Shown here: positions 17,951 to 28,100 of the stretch, in pieces
How the letters are laid out: each line of letters starts with the position of its first letter
How positions within the stretch are numbered: position 1 is the first letter of the stretch
Assembly (NCBI RefSeq): GCF_003254275.1
Contig: NZ_QKZK01000011.1
Coordinates: 84,342 to 148,341 of the forward strand
Direction of reading: 5' to 3'
Source: Breznakibacter xylanolyticus
GTDB taxonomy: Bacteria > Bacteroidota > Bacteroidia > Bacteroidales > Marinilabiliaceae
DNA length: 64,000 nucleotides
Position numbers and translations under genes: made by a program
Notes under the pieces: generated by a model
What the model was told of the DNA's origin: nothing
The model's database searches: none
The model's input: only the letters and a program-made list of their open reading frames with translations

Positions 17951-18434
17951 GCGTTGTTGTTTTAGTATTTTTTTTGCTTTTTCTTTCATTTCTTTGGGTG
18001 CTCAAAATTCATCAGAATCAACAATTTCTTCGTTGAGTGATTTAATCATTCAGCGTAATCGTATTGATTCATCTGAAGTTGCATTGGTGTATAACAAGAA
18101 CCGCGATTTTTATTTAAAAGGGGAGCCTTTGTCCAGAAAGTTAAATCCGTTGAATTGGTTTTTTGGGGGTATGCTTTATTTTTATCAGGAGGTTTTATCT
18201 AATCAGTTTTCTGCTGATTGTTTGTTTTATCCAACGTGTTCCGAGTTTTGTAAACATGCAATGCGGCGTCATGGATTAATTCGAGGCTTGTTATTGACCT
18301 CAGATCGTGTTGCGCGTTGCAATCAAATTTCTCAGTCTGATTTGCATCCGATGAAATTTGATGAGAAGAAACGGCGTTTTTTTGATGGTGTTGAATTGTA
18401 TGATGGTCACAATGGTTGTAAGCTGAAGGAATGA
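17931..18434 (+). CDS. Secreted YidD-like protein
   Basis: 167 aa from the ATG at 17931. Unlike ordinary YidD (about 70-85 aa, cytoplasmic face), this one starts with a signal peptide or membrane anchor (RRSIKRCCFSIFFAFSFISL, then GAQ) and about 60 extra residues before the YidD core. The core is clear: YFYQEVLSNQFSADCLFYPT, then CSEFCKHAMRRHGLIRGLLL and RVARCNQ, carrying the conserved Cys residues of YidD. YidD helps membrane-protein insertion with YidC. Here the domain would lie in the periplasm or be tethered to the membrane, an unusual location. It overlaps both neighbours (20 bases before, 4 after: ATGA), so it is part of a tightly coupled operon. Confidence 0.75.
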   Translation: MLRRSIKRCCFSIFFAFSFISLGAQNSSESTISSLSDLIIQRNRIDSSEVALVYNKNRDFYLKGEPLSRKLNPLNWFFGGMLYFYQEVLSNQFSADCLFYPTCSEFCKHAMRRHGLIRGLLLTSDRVARCNQISQSDLHPMKFDEKKRRFFDGVELYDGHNGCKLKE

Positions 18435-19291
18435 GTCTGATTCGTTTATTATTTTTTGGTGTTTTTCTTGCCGGGACTTATTTGTCTTTAAGCGCACAGA
18501 AGGATGATTTGGCTTTTGTTGATTTTTTAGTACAGAAGGGTTCCTATCGCGAGGCTATTTTTGTTTTAAATAAAATGCCTTATGAATCATTCTCTCAAAC
18601 GAGATTAGATTCTCTTAATTATTTTAAGGGATGGGCGTATTATTCGGTAAAAGAGCTTGATTCGTCTTCTGTTTGTTTGGGGCTGGTTTCTCAAGGAGCA
18701 GTTATGTATTCTAAATCCAGTCTTTTTAGTGCATATAATCGCATGCATTTAGGGCAACTTGGCAAGGCAAAAGAACAACTTTCTTTTTATAATCCTTCAT
18801 CACATCAGGATTCGTTAATGAAAATGTATCTGACATGTGGTATGGAGCTCTTAAGCCGAAATTATAAAGGATATCATCAACATAGGCAGCAGCTTGATTG
18901 TGGCTTTTATGGATATGTTGATGAACTAACAAAAATTGATGCCATTGCATCTCGTCTTCAAGTGCATCGACCTAAATCGGTTTTTTGTGCCGGATTGATG
19001 TCAGCGTTGGTTCCCGGAAGTGGTAAGATTTATTTAGGTAGAACCGGACAGGGCATATCTTCAATGTTGTTGGTTACTGGTCTCGGTTTGGTTACAGCCG
19101 AAAATATCCGCAAACGAGGAATGGAATCTTTTGCTTCCATTTTTTTCGGAACTGTTTTTACAACATTTTATGTTGGTAATATTTTGGGGACTGTAAAATT
19201 AGGTGCAATTGTTAATCAGGAGTTTAATGCTGAAAATGATGCGAAAATTCTTTTCAATCTTCATATCCCTCTGCGTAATTTATACAATTGA
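18431..19291 (+). CDS. Exported TPR-like protein with PGSG membrane hairpin (paralogue A)
   Basis: 286 aa. A signal peptide (MSLIRLLFFGVFLAGTYLSL, then SAQ) is followed by helical TPR-like repeats (about 28-170: YREAIFVLNKMPYESF, LNYFKGWAYYSVKELDSS, LGQLGKAKEQLSFYN). The C-terminal third has a hydrophobic hairpin introduced by LVPGSGKIYLGRTGQGISSM, a motif like that of TM2/DUF5683-type proteins. The same layout is found in the next gene, so the two are paralogues. It starts inside the stop codon of the YidD-like gene. Probably anchored in a membrane with its TPR part in the periplasm, where TPRs bind partner proteins. Function not known. Confidence 0.72.
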   Translation: MSLIRLLFFGVFLAGTYLSLSAQKDDLAFVDFLVQKGSYREAIFVLNKMPYESFSQTRLDSLNYFKGWAYYSVKELDSSSVCLGLVSQGAVMYSKSSLFSAYNRMHLGQLGKAKEQLSFYNPSSHQDSLMKMYLTCGMELLSRNYKGYHQHRQQLDCGFYGYVDELTKIDAIASRLQVHRPKSVFCAGLMSALVPGSGKIYLGRTGQGISSMLLVTGLGLVTAENIRKRGMESFASIFFGTVFTTFYVGNILGTVKLGAIVNQEFNAENDAKILFNLHIPLRNLYN

Positions 19292-20108
19292 TGTTCATTC
19301 GCAGTCATTGCCAGTCTTTAATCGTGTTGATTCGTTGATGCTTGCAGGCAGTTTTTTTCAGGCCTCAATTGAATGCGATCGAGTGATGTTTAATTCCGAT
19401 TCGATGGAACTGAATCGCATTGCCTTATTGAAAAAAGCGTATGCTCAAAAATCAATGGGGAATTACGAGAAGGCTATTGAGTTGTTGACTCAGTTTCGTC
19501 CGGCCAATAATCATCAGGATAGTTTATGGGTCGTAAAATTTTCCGAATTGGCATTGTGCCATTTTTTAGATAAAAATTTCGAGAGTTCGTTGGCTGCTTT
19601 GGCTGGTATCCGGAATGAATCAATAAAATCAGAACAATTTTATGATATACGCTTGTTGAAGATTGTGAATTTGAATAGTCTTTATCGTTTTGAAGAAGCC
19701 AAAGAATTGATGGAAAGTGCTTTTGTTGATTGCCATCTTGACTGTTCTCAGGTTGATATGATATACCGGAAAAGGTATCTACCTAAAAGACGAAATCCAG
19801 AAACAGCCAAGAATTTGTCTATGATCATTCCTGGTTCAGGTCATGTTTATTCGGGACGATTCGGCGAAGGGGGAATTAATTTTCTGCTCAATGCCGGGGC
19901 TTTGTCTTTTGGTGTTTACCATATTTATTATGGATATTTTTTTTCAGGATATGTCATCGGGTTTACCCTACTTCATAAATTTCATTCCGGAGGAATGCAT
20001 CGTGCTGAAATATTGGCTGAAGCAAAAAACTTGAGAGACATGACCCGTTTTAATGAATCCGTTATAAATTGTTTTAATAGAAATCGGAAAATTGTTTTAA
20101 TGGATTAA
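19236..20108 (+). CDS. Exported TPR-like protein with PGSG membrane hairpin (paralogue B)
   Basis: About 290 aa from the tandem ATGs at 19236/19239, overlapping paralogue A by some 50 bases. Layout is the same: signal peptide (KFFSIFISLCVIYTIDVHSQ), TPR-like helices (FFQASIECDRVMFNSD, YAQKSMGNYEKAIELLTQF, SSLAALAGIRNE, YRFEEAKELME) and a C-terminal hydrophobic region introduced by MIIPGSGHVYSGRFGEGGIN. Identity to paralogue A is low outside the motif, so the duplication is old. Its stop directly abuts the stop of the convergent gene at 20109. A+T-rich like the rest of the cluster. Confidence 0.72.
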   Translation: MMRKFFSIFISLCVIYTIDVHSQSLPVFNRVDSLMLAGSFFQASIECDRVMFNSDSMELNRIALLKKAYAQKSMGNYEKAIELLTQFRPANNHQDSLWVVKFSELALCHFLDKNFESSLAALAGIRNESIKSEQFYDIRLLKIVNLNSLYRFEEAKELMESAFVDCHLDCSQVDMIYRKRYLPKRRNPETAKNLSMIIPGSGHVYSGRFGEGGINFLLNAGALSFGVYHIYYGYFFSGYVIGFTLLHKFHSGGMHRAEILAEAKNLRDMTRFNESVINCFNRNRKIVLMD

Positions 20109-20525
20109 TCAAAACTCCGGCCTTCTCAATATCTCTGCATATATCACCGCCTGTCGTATGTCAATGTTCTTGTCCACGGCCAGGCGTCCTTCCTGGGCTT
20201 CTTCCACTTCGAGTGCTTTGGATGGGGTGGCACGTTCAGGTCGTGCTTGATCGGGTGAGTCGTAAGTGAAGTAATCGGCACGCACAAATGATCTTGGTGT
20301 ATTGGATGGGGTGGGCGCCGGTTGGGGTGTCGCTTGGGGCTTAGGTTCTTCGTCTTCTTCCTCGGTGTCGTTGAACCAGTCCGCATATGTGGGCGCTTCA
20401 TCGTCGTCAGGGCGAGGCGTCGGTGGGATGCCGGCTTGTGCTTTCTTTTTGTTTTGTTTGATGATGCTGGCCACAATGGCTATGATCATCACTATAATGT
20501 ACACGTAATCACCGAAGTTTTTCAT
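20109..20525 (-). CDS. Small membrane-anchored protein with Pro/Glu-rich linker
   Basis: 138 aa: one N-terminal membrane helix (DYVYIIVMIIAIVASII), a basic stop-transfer (KQNKKKA), then a disordered acidic and proline-rich stretch (PRPDDDEAPTYADWFNDTEE, PKPQATPQPAPTPSNTP) and a short conserved-looking C-terminal helix (NIDIRQAVIYAEILRRPEF). That final helix with EILRRP is seen at the end of small Bacteroidales membrane proteins of unknown role. Start ATG at 20525. Convergent with the TPR cluster with no gap. No function assigned. Confidence 0.72.
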   Translation of the reverse strand: MKNFGDYVYIIVMIIAIVASIIKQNKKKAQAGIPPTPRPDDDEAPTYADWFNDTEEEDEEPKPQATPQPAPTPSNTPRSFVRADYFTYDSPDQARPERATPSKALEVEEAQEGRLAVDKNIDIRQAVIYAEILRRPEF

Positions 20526-20582
20526 ACGGATTGTGTTTATCGGGTGTTTGGGTTCACTAATTTAAAGTAAACCTTTTTTAAA

Positions 20583-21542
20583 TCAAAATCCTGACGTTGT
20601 TCGGCATCGTTCAATTGTTGTTTGAACGATGTCAATGATGGTTTGGTCATCCGGGCTCACTTGTTTAAAAATATCGATGAGCAGTTCCTCGGTCATCTTC
20701 ATGAAGTCTTCCTCGCGGGGTAAGATGACCACGCCGGCCAAGTCGACCGAAGCAGGGCTGATGACCATTTGTTCACTGCCAGTTGCCTCGTATTGGCGGG
20801 GGCGGTGAGCCGTACGTGGCAGTATATGCACCACCCAACGGTCGGTGTCGTAATGGCAAAGCAGGTTCATCATTGGTTCTTCCAAGTCGGGTTGACGTGC
20901 TTTTAGTGTGTTACAGAAGCAGTGAAAGAGATGCGCCAGCTTTTTGGGGCAGTGGCTTTCCATGCTTATGATGCCTCGTAAGTAGCCCTGCCATGGCCGT
21001 ATGGTAACCTCATGTATGTTTTCGGAGAGAAGGGTCCATTGGCCGATTCGGTAGTCTGCTTCCAAAGGTAGAAATCCCTTATTGCCCGCCTGAAAGTGAA
21101 GGTGATCCGGTGCCGATGCCCCACAGCGTGGCCCGTTGTAAAAGATGACCATTTCGGGAAACATCTTAGCCAACCCCAGTATCGACGCAAATGAGTGTGC
21201 AATGCGTTGCGGTTCGTGCGTTAGGGTGGGAATGGTAAGGTGTTGATCGAAAATGGGATAAGGGTTCACCAACAACTGGAAGCCATCGGGCAACGACAGG
21301 CGCTTTTGCTCGAGTGGCAGATTGTCGGGACACAAAAAGCAGCGACGTGCTTGGATGCTTGACGCATCAACTTTGGCGGCTGTAGATGCAATCCGGTGCG
21401 GGTTGTATTGCAGATGAACGGTGACACCCGCTGGCGTGAGGGTGCGGCGACGAATTTGTTGTAAGGCTTGGTAGTTGTAGTGGGCTAGGGGCCAGCTTGA
21501 TAGTTGCTGATGTAGGAATTCAGGTAGGGGTGGATGAGGCAT
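20583..21542 (-). CDS. DUF4922 protein, HIT/GalT-like nucleotidyltransferase fold
   Basis: 319 aa. The N-terminal half has RRCFLCPDNLP (a Cys-x-x-Cys-like zinc site as in GalT relatives), LLVNPYPIFDQHLTIPT and the HIT-superfamily histidine triad-like motif DHLHFQAGN (about 143-151), which places the protein among ATP adenylyltransferase/GalT-like enzymes. Such proteins transfer or remove nucleoside monophosphates; the substrate of DUF4922 members is unknown. The C-terminal half contains WVVHILPRTAHRPRQY. No signal peptide, so cytoplasmic. Start ATG at 21542; 253 bases without features separate it from the next gene. Confidence 0.82.
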   Translation of the reverse strand: MPHPPLPEFLHQQLSSWPLAHYNYQALQQIRRRTLTPAGVTVHLQYNPHRIASTAAKVDASSIQARRCFLCPDNLPLEQKRLSLPDGFQLLVNPYPIFDQHLTIPTLTHEPQRIAHSFASILGLAKMFPEMVIFYNGPRCGASAPDHLHFQAGNKGFLPLEADYRIGQWTLLSENIHEVTIRPWQGYLRGIISMESHCPKKLAHLFHCFCNTLKARQPDLEEPMMNLLCHYDTDRWVVHILPRTAHRPRQYEATGSEQMVISPASVDLAGVVILPREEDFMKMTEELLIDIFKQVSPDDQTIIDIVQTTIERCRTTSGF

Positions 21543-21795
21543 TCTGTTGATTTTAGGTGTGCAGAGTAGCTTATTGAGTTGTCACAATAGTTGCTTGGAT
21601 TCAGTGAGGAAATTCAAATTTTTGTCATCGTGAATCATTTAGATAAAGAGAAAAAGACGATTTAAATTTAACCGATGATGAGATGACGAAAGGAAATAGA
21701 GCTTTTATTTAAATAGGCATAATGAAACGACGATTAATTGCAGTGTGATTAAAATATGTTTAGATGTATGGGGTGAATGGTTTTAATTAAGTTGT

Positions 21796-23379
21796 TTATC
21801 TTTTTTTTAATAATGTATAAAACACTAATCCTTTGTTTGTTAGTTGATATCTTTGCTTTGAGCTTTTAGGCTTATCCGGGATAGTCCACTCAATTAATCC
21901 ATCTTCACGCAGTTTGTTAATGATATGGTACAACTGTCCGGAAATGGTTTTTTGACCTAAGACGGTAGATATATCTTGAGTTGACAATGTTCCCGTTGAT
22001 AAAAAACTTAATACTTTACTATAGAGGGATTCTTGGTGTAACTCCTGCTGTAGCACCCACTGCAACTCCTGCTGCAACTCCTGCTGCGGCTCCTGCTGTG
22101 GCACCCACTGTGACTCTGTCTGTTTTTTTTTAATTTCTTTGTTAATTATTTGATTGTATGGTTTTTTGCTATTTTTGTTAGGCTTTTTTTCCCATAGACA
22201 TTGATCATCGTTGATTATGTTGTTAGGTTGAGTTTCGCTTGTATATGATTGAGGACGAAAAAACTCTACGTCAAAAAAATCATTTTGCTCTGTTATTTTT
22301 GGTTTTTGTAACCCTTGAGCTAAGCAGGTGTTGATAATCCTGTTAATACCGCTGCCCCATTGTTCAATTAGTCCAAGTTCTTTAAATACATGAGCAACGG
22401 TTCTGTTTCGTACCTCGCTTCTGCCATTCAATGCATCATCCATTGTTATTCCGAAAGGCAATCCACCTGGCGATACAATGTTGACAATATCGTCGTATAT
22501 GCCCACTTTTATATCACGGCCTTGGTTGATGTAGTCTCGGTGGACTAAGGCATTGATTAAGGCTTCACGTAAGGCCGGTACCGGGATTTCATAAGTGTCG
22601 GTACGATAAAGTCCGTTGATTTCACCCTTTAGATTGATGTGGTTTAGAACAAAACTTTGAATGTTTTCTAATATTGTGAATATATCGCCGTTGTACTCTT
22701 TTTTGTCGGTAAAAACGGACATCGTGTAGCCTTTAAATCTGGCGCATTTTACAGTGCAGTGAACAAATTTCCCTAATAAAATCATCAAAGCATGAGTTGG
22801 ATATGTTTTGCCGTTCTCTGTCTTAATGAGTTTTAAGTTCTCCAGTTTCTCCCTGTTTAATGGCTTGTGGATGCTTTCAAAACGTTGGGTCAATGAGGTA
22901 ATGTCGAGTTGATCAAGGGTCGTTTCATAACAGATTTCTTCATCGAAGCTGATGTGTCTTTTTTGACGTTCAAGCTCGGCAATTGTTTCTAAATCTGCTA
23001 ATCTGTTGGTGGCACCGATGCGCACGTAGGTTCCATCGGCTTTACCCTGGCTCTTAATAAAGTAGGGTTTTAGGTTGCCACGTACAACTTCAATCACCAG
23101 TACTAGCTTCCCTTTAATATTTACGCTATAAATTTCAGGATTGATGCCAGGGGTGCAATTGTCGGAAATTATTGAAGCTATTTTGTCTTGTAAGTTGAAT
23201 AATTCGTTGTCGTTAATTCCAATAATTTGCCGGTTATCGTTTACACCTATAATCATTTTTCCCCCACTGGTATTTGCGAAAGCTGTCACCGTTTTGGCTA
23301 TGTGTTCGTTCTTCGGCAGCTTTTCCTTCAATTCCAGCGTTTTGCTTTCTCCTTTATCAATCTGTTCTGTCAGTTTCAT
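21796..23379 (-). CDS. AlbA_2 (Schlafen)-type putative transcriptional regulator with HATPase-like domain and winged helix
   Basis: 527 aa. The N-terminal AlbA_2/Schlafen domain (about 5-135) shows GESKTLELKEKLPK, TVTAFANTSGGKMIIGVND and GTYVRIGATNRLA. A second region (about 250-370) has REALINALVHRDY and GLIEQWGSGINRIINTCLAQ, the HATPase_c_4 signature of RecG-like regulators. A Gln/Glu-rich linker (about 420-455) follows, made of four-residue repeats, then a winged helix (LSTQDISTVLGQKTISGQLY). Such proteins are common in Bacteroidetes; roles range from regulation to defence-related RNA cleavage by Schlafen relatives, none shown here. The gene is A+T-rich and stands alone. Confidence 0.85.
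   Translation of the reverse strand: MKLTEQIDKGESKTLELKEKLPKNEHIAKTVTAFANTSGGKMIIGVNDNRQIIGINDNELFNLQDKIASIISDNCTPGINPEIYSVNIKGKLVLVIEVVRGNLKPYFIKSQGKADGTYVRIGATNRLADLETIAELERQKRHISFDEEICYETTLDQLDITSLTQRFESIHKPLNREKLENLKLIKTENGKTYPTHALMILLGKFVHCTVKCARFKGYTMSVFTDKKEYNGDIFTILENIQSFVLNHINLKGEINGLYRTDTYEIPVPALREALINALVHRDYINQGRDIKVGIYDDIVNIVSPGGLPFGITMDDALNGRSEVRNRTVAHVFKELGLIEQWGSGINRIINTCLAQGLQKPKITEQNDFFDVEFFRPQSYTSETQPNNIINDDQCLWEKKPNKNSKKPYNQIINKEIKKKQTESQWVPQQEPQQELQQELQWVLQQELHQESLYSKVLSFLSTGTLSTQDISTVLGQKTISGQLYHIINKLREDGLIEWTIPDKPKSSKQRYQLTNKGLVFYTLLKKR
22038..22121 (-). repeat. Coding minisatellite: seven 12-base units
   Basis: Seven consecutive 12-base units (plus strand GCAACTCCTGCT and variants such as GTAGCACCCACT) encode four-residue repeats QQEL / QQEP / QWVL / QWVP in the linker of the AlbA_2 protein. 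The period is a multiple of three, so unit gain or loss keeps the frame. Confidence 0.88.
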
Positions 23380-23516
23380 GGGGTGCTGATTTCAGTATAT
23401 TGATGTCTGTACAAAGGTGGGTTTAATCAGCAGCTTTTGTCAAGTGATATAATGACTTTTCTGTATTTTATTCGTCCGCATAAAGGGTGTTGGAGATAGT
23501 CTGTTATTCAAATTTA

Positions 23517-24971
23517 TCACTTCCCATTTATCCTTATTCTAGCTTCCAATTCAATGGTTCTGATTCGGTCTTTGTAGGTGTTGTAGGTGTTTATTTTGTC
23601 GATATCCAGGGCTGCGTCGGAGTTATCGTCCCAGCGACGGCACAAATAAAGAGGCTCGTAGATACGCCCGATTTGAAACTGACGGCTGATGCGAAGCCCC
23701 ACGGCATAGTCCTCGCCGTAACTCACGTTGGGAATCATCATCTCTCGCAGGATGGGCGTGAAAAAGGCACGTGGTGCTCCCAGTCCGTTGATACGCAGGG
23801 CGTTGTTGCGGCCGTTGTCGGGTGTCCACTCGCGGTGGTCGATGAGACCGGGCGGGATGGGTTCCAGGTTGAAGTTCACCATCTGGTACGATCCCACCAC
23901 CATGGCGCACTGTTGCTCGTAAAAGGCATTGACGATGTGTTGCACCACATTTTCGTCGATATAGAGGTCGTCACTGTCGAGCTGGATGGCGAATCGGCCG
24001 CAACGGGCATCATTCACGGCCAGGTTCCAACATCCGCCGATGCCCAGATCGTGTCGTTCGGGCGTGAGATGCACGATGCGGTTGTCGTTTTTTGCCAGTT
24101 CGCTTATCAATAGGCCAGTGTTGTCGGTCGAGTGGTTATCGACCACGATGAGGTTGAAGGTGAAGTCGGTTTTTTGGATGAGCACAGATTTAATGGCATC
24201 GGCAATGGTCTTTTCGCGGTTGCGCACAGGAATGACCACAGAGGCTTCCACGTCGAAAGACGGTGTGTCGAGTACCGGCGTAGTGAAATCAGGCTTGAGC
24301 CAGCCCCCGATGGCTTGGAGATGCTTGTTGCAAGCGGCTTCCATTTCTATTTGGACCTCGCGGTTGCGTGGGTTTACGTAATCGAACTGTTTCTCCCCGC
24401 TGGTGCGACGATCGGTTTCGAGTGTGGTGCAAAGGAATTCGGGTACGCGCACCATGGCACTTTGTCGAGATAAGCCCAGACGAAGCTCGTACAAGCCTGA
24501 GTAATGATGCGTTGCGGTCAGTTCTTGGGCTGCAGACTTCAACATTTTTGTGTTGATCAGCCACAGGGGGCCAAAGTTGAAGTCATCGCGCAGGCTCCCC
24601 TTTTGATAGTCGATGACCGGGCAGGGCTGGATGCCATTCTCTTTTTCGATGCGGTAATCGCCATAAACCATGGCTGCATCTATGTCGATTGCCACCTGAA
24701 GCATCCGCGCCAGTGCCTGATAGCCGAGGGAGATTGGCTGGGGGGTGGTGACGATGAGCGCATAGGGTGTCTGAACCATTTCAGCCATCCTTATGATGGT
24801 TTTGCTACTCCATAAATGGTTGCAGATGATGTGTTTCGCGGTGGTGCTATGGGTTGGAGAGATCAGTTGTATGGTTTCTTTTACGATGCCCGTTTGATTT
24901 AGCTGTGAGGTCATCATCGCATCGTTATCGGTGCCCGATGCCGGAAAAAAAACGGTGATGGGGGTTGTCAT
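23517..24971 (-). CDS. Glycosyltransferase family 2 protein with extra N-terminal domain
   Basis: 484 aa from the ATG at 24971. The GT-A domain occupies about 235-450: [34 protein letters not shown], the metal-binding DxD region [11 protein letters not shown] and the acceptor-side [12 protein letters not shown]. Ahead of it (about 1-225) lies a second nucleotide-sugar-transferase-like region with [10 protein letters not shown], perhaps a degenerate GT-A copy. Inverting-type GT2 enzymes pass a sugar from a nucleotide donor to a lipid or polysaccharide acceptor in the cytoplasm. No polysaccharide cluster surrounds it, so the product is unknown. Confidence 0.87.
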   Translation of the reverse strand: MTTPITVFFPASGTDNDAMMTSQLNQTGIVKETIQLISPTHSTTAKHIICNHLWSSKTIIRMAEMVQTPYALIVTTPQPISLGYQALARMLQVAIDIDAAMVYGDYRIEKENGIQPCPVIDYQKGSLRDDFNFGPLWLINTKMLKSAAQELTATHHYSGLYELRLGLSRQSAMVRVPEFLCTTLETDRRTSGEKQFDYVNPRNREVQIEMEAACNKHLQAIGGWLKPDFTTPVLDTPSFDVEASVVIPVRNREKTIADAIKSVLIQKTDFTFNLIVVDNHSTDNTGLLISELAKNDNRIVHLTPERHDLGIGGCWNLAVNDARCGRFAIQLDSDDLYIDENVVQHIVNAFYEQQCAMVVGSYQMVNFNLEPIPPGLIDHREWTPDNGRNNALRINGLGAPRAFFTPILREMMIPNVSYGEDYAVGLRISRQFQIGRIYEPLYLCRRWDDNSDAALDIDKINTYNTYKDRIRTIELEARIRINGK

Positions 24972-25180
24972 GTCTGTTGAAATCAAGGTTTGATATATTG
25001 TTGTAAAAATATGACATTTTCGGACTAAACGCCATGCCCGAAGGATACATTCACGGTTGAATATGGTCAGGGGATGGGCAATGCATTTTTATGAAGTCCG
25101 TTGACCGCCTGCTTCAATAGCTGTGCGAAGTTTGTTATGAACCTCTTTGCGTTTCAGCGCTTGGTTTGAATCCCACTTTT

Positions 25181-28100
25181 TTACCATCCCGAAAATAGAT
25201 TTACTCCAAACCGTCCTTCCCTAAATTCCTTCTGATAAAATGGGAACGCAAAGTAGGGTTCCACGACGAGCAAGCCATATAGGTTGATGCGGTATCCCAG
25301 TCCTGTGCTGAACACTGGGACACGTTTTTGCGGGTCGTTGGTGGTTAGGCTCCATATCGGATGCGCCGTTCTGTTCCACGCCAGTCCGGCATCCACAAAA
25401 AAAGCCAACTCGCTGTAAAGGCTGTACGACCGCACTACCGACACCTCAGGAGGGCCGGTGAAAGGCACTCGCCATTCGGCGTTGGTCACCAGAATTCGTG
25501 ACCCCAGCAACTGGCTGATACCCACCGACTGTTGATCTATGTCGTCGTTGTTGTAGTAACTTCCGCTTTCGTAGCCCCGAAGGTACCAGGGGTAGCCCAT
25601 GTAGAGGTTCATCAGTCGTTTGTCCTGACTGTCGGAGCCGTAGCGCCCGTAGTGGTAGGTTCGCAGGGCTATGCACGACGGGTTGAGGAACCAATATTGG
25701 CGATAGTCCACCGAAAAGGTTTGCATATCCAACCCAAAGAGGTAACGCTCGGTTTGAATGCGCAGGCGCCGACCTTCGTTGGGTGATGCCAGCCCCATTT
25801 TGGCGTTGTCAATCACGATGGCGGCGTCGAGGATGGCCACGCGAAAACCGGGGGGCGACTCCACCGGCTCGGTTTTAGAGTAATAAATGTCGTTGTACGA
25901 GGTAACGTTTTTAATTTTCTCGTCGCGATAGCTGTACCAAGCCCAGGCAATGCCCGATTCCACCCGACGCGTGCGGCTGAAGGGATAGAAGGCAAAGAGT
26001 GACAGCTTGTCCTCAAAAGTTCTACGGAACAGGTAGCTGAGACTTTTGGTTTGCGTGCCGTCATCGGCCGTTTCGGTCTCGTAGGTGAGTGATGCCGTGG
26101 GGTAGGGGATGTGCGAAAGACTCACCCCTTTTTTTAGACGACTTTGTTGGTTGACGTAGGCCACCTGGCCACCAAAATCGTAAATTTCGCCATTGATGCT
26201 CACTCCCGAGTAGAGCATGTGCTGCCCCAGAATGTCGCTGAAGAGCGCCTCCACGCTTCCGGCCATGCCTGTGCCAAAGCGGCCGGCCATCACCCCTGCC
26301 GACACGTTGCCCAGGTAATCGAGTTTGAAGTGGCGACGGATGGGCGCTATCGAAAAGCTGTCGGGAACCAGGTGGTGGGGGCGGTTCCTAAAGTAGAGGT
26401 TGTTCTCAACCTGCGACAGGTGTTGTGTGTAAGGCATTAACCGCAAATCTTTGTAGTTGGTGGTGGCGGGTGTCGATGCCACTGACATCTGTGCCAAGCG
26501 GTTGTAGGTGGTTTTAAAGAGGGTGAATCGTCCGTCCCACAACATGCAGTACACCAGCGTGTCGCCGGCTGTGGTGAGGGCGGGTGAAAACTCGGTGGCT
26601 CCGCAGATGCCTGTGGGATAGTCGGTGAGCTGGCGCAGTGCCCGGCTTTGTGTGTTGATGCTGAACAGGTTTCGTCGCCCGTCGCCATCGGAAAGGAACA
26701 CCACATCGTGTCCCCCGTTCATAGGCAGCGGGTTGACGTTACGAGCTCCGTCGAAGGTTTTGTAAACTGTGATTTGACCATATTTCAGGTCAATGGTGGC
26801 GATGTTTGTGTAAGGGAATCCCACATTGATTTGCCCCGGAGCCGGCATTTCGGTGGTAAAAAACAGGCGGTTCCCATCGGCACTCCAGGCAGGCATGATG
26901 CACGACCCGCGCCCGAGGGTGAGGTTGGTCAGTTGCCGATTGTTGACGTGCCACAAATAGAGGTCGCTCACCCCTTGATGAAGTCCGGCAAAGGCAATGG
27001 TGGTACCATCGGGACTCCAGGCCGGGTAGCCGATGGCGTCGATGTCCGGTATTTCTATTTGATGGTCAATTTTATCCTTGTCGATGTTGTAGCACAGCAG
27101 CACAGTTTTGCCCTTCACGAATCCCACAAAGGTGAATGTCCGTCCGTCGGGACTCCAGGTGCCCGAAGTTTGCAGCATGTTAAGGGCGTCGATGTGGTCG
27201 TAGCGAGTGGCGGTGAAAATGCGGCGCATCACCTTGCCGGTTTTTACATTAGCCAAAAAAAGGTCGAGGCTGAAGAGATCCCGTTCGGACATAAAGATGA
27301 TGTGTTGGCCGTCGGGGCTCAGTGACGGTGCCAGGTTGTAACGCCCGCTCTCGCCCTTGGCCAGCAGTCGTTCGCCCACGATCGAGAAGGTGGTGTCGGC
27401 CTGACGCGTGAGTAGTTGCTTGCGCAGGGCGCTCTCCCAGTTTTTCGACAGACTGTCGCTGCTGATGCCCAGTACTTCGCCAATGGAGGCCGGGAAGCCC
27501 TTGTTGGCCGTTTCGCGAAACAGGCGATTGATGTACTGCTCGCCATAGGTGGCAGCGATATATGCCCAAAAGGCATGGCCAAACCGGTAGGGTGAGTAAG
27601 TGGGGTTGAAGGTGAGTTTTTCGAGTGAGGGGAAGTTGCGGCTAATGAGCGCGTCGCGCATCCACAGGGCTGTGTGGCTGCTCACGCTCCCGATGGATAG
27701 GTACTCGGCCATGCCCTCAATCATCCACAGGGGGATGTTTTGAATGGCTCCCAGGCTCAGGTTCTCCGACTCGGTGATGATATGGTACTGAAAAGCATGC
27801 ACCAGTTCGTGGCCAAGCACGTGGTCGGTCTCCTGCTGCGTGAAGGCCAACGGGAACACCACGCGCCGTTTGAGGCCTTCGGTGACGCCGCCCACGCCCA
27901 CATCTATCTGGCTCATGATGGCCGTGGTTTGCTGAAAGTCGGCGTGGTTGGTGTACACAATCACCGGGTTGCGCCGCTTGAACGTTTCGGCAAACACCCC
28001 GCTGTGGTAGAAATACCATTTCTCGCAATCGGCCGCCATTTGGTTCAGCAAGATGCTGTCGGTGAGGTAATGGTATATCTCGAAATGGGGCGTTTGATAC

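Noticed and set aside
22038..22121. CRISPR-like array
   Set aside because: The 12-base units lie inside a gene without spacers; it is a coding tandem repeat. No CRISPR array was found in the window.
21796..23379. Antiphage defence gene
   Set aside because: AlbA_2/Schlafen-type proteins can be defence-linked, but no other defence gene is adjacent, so I describe it only as a putative regulator.
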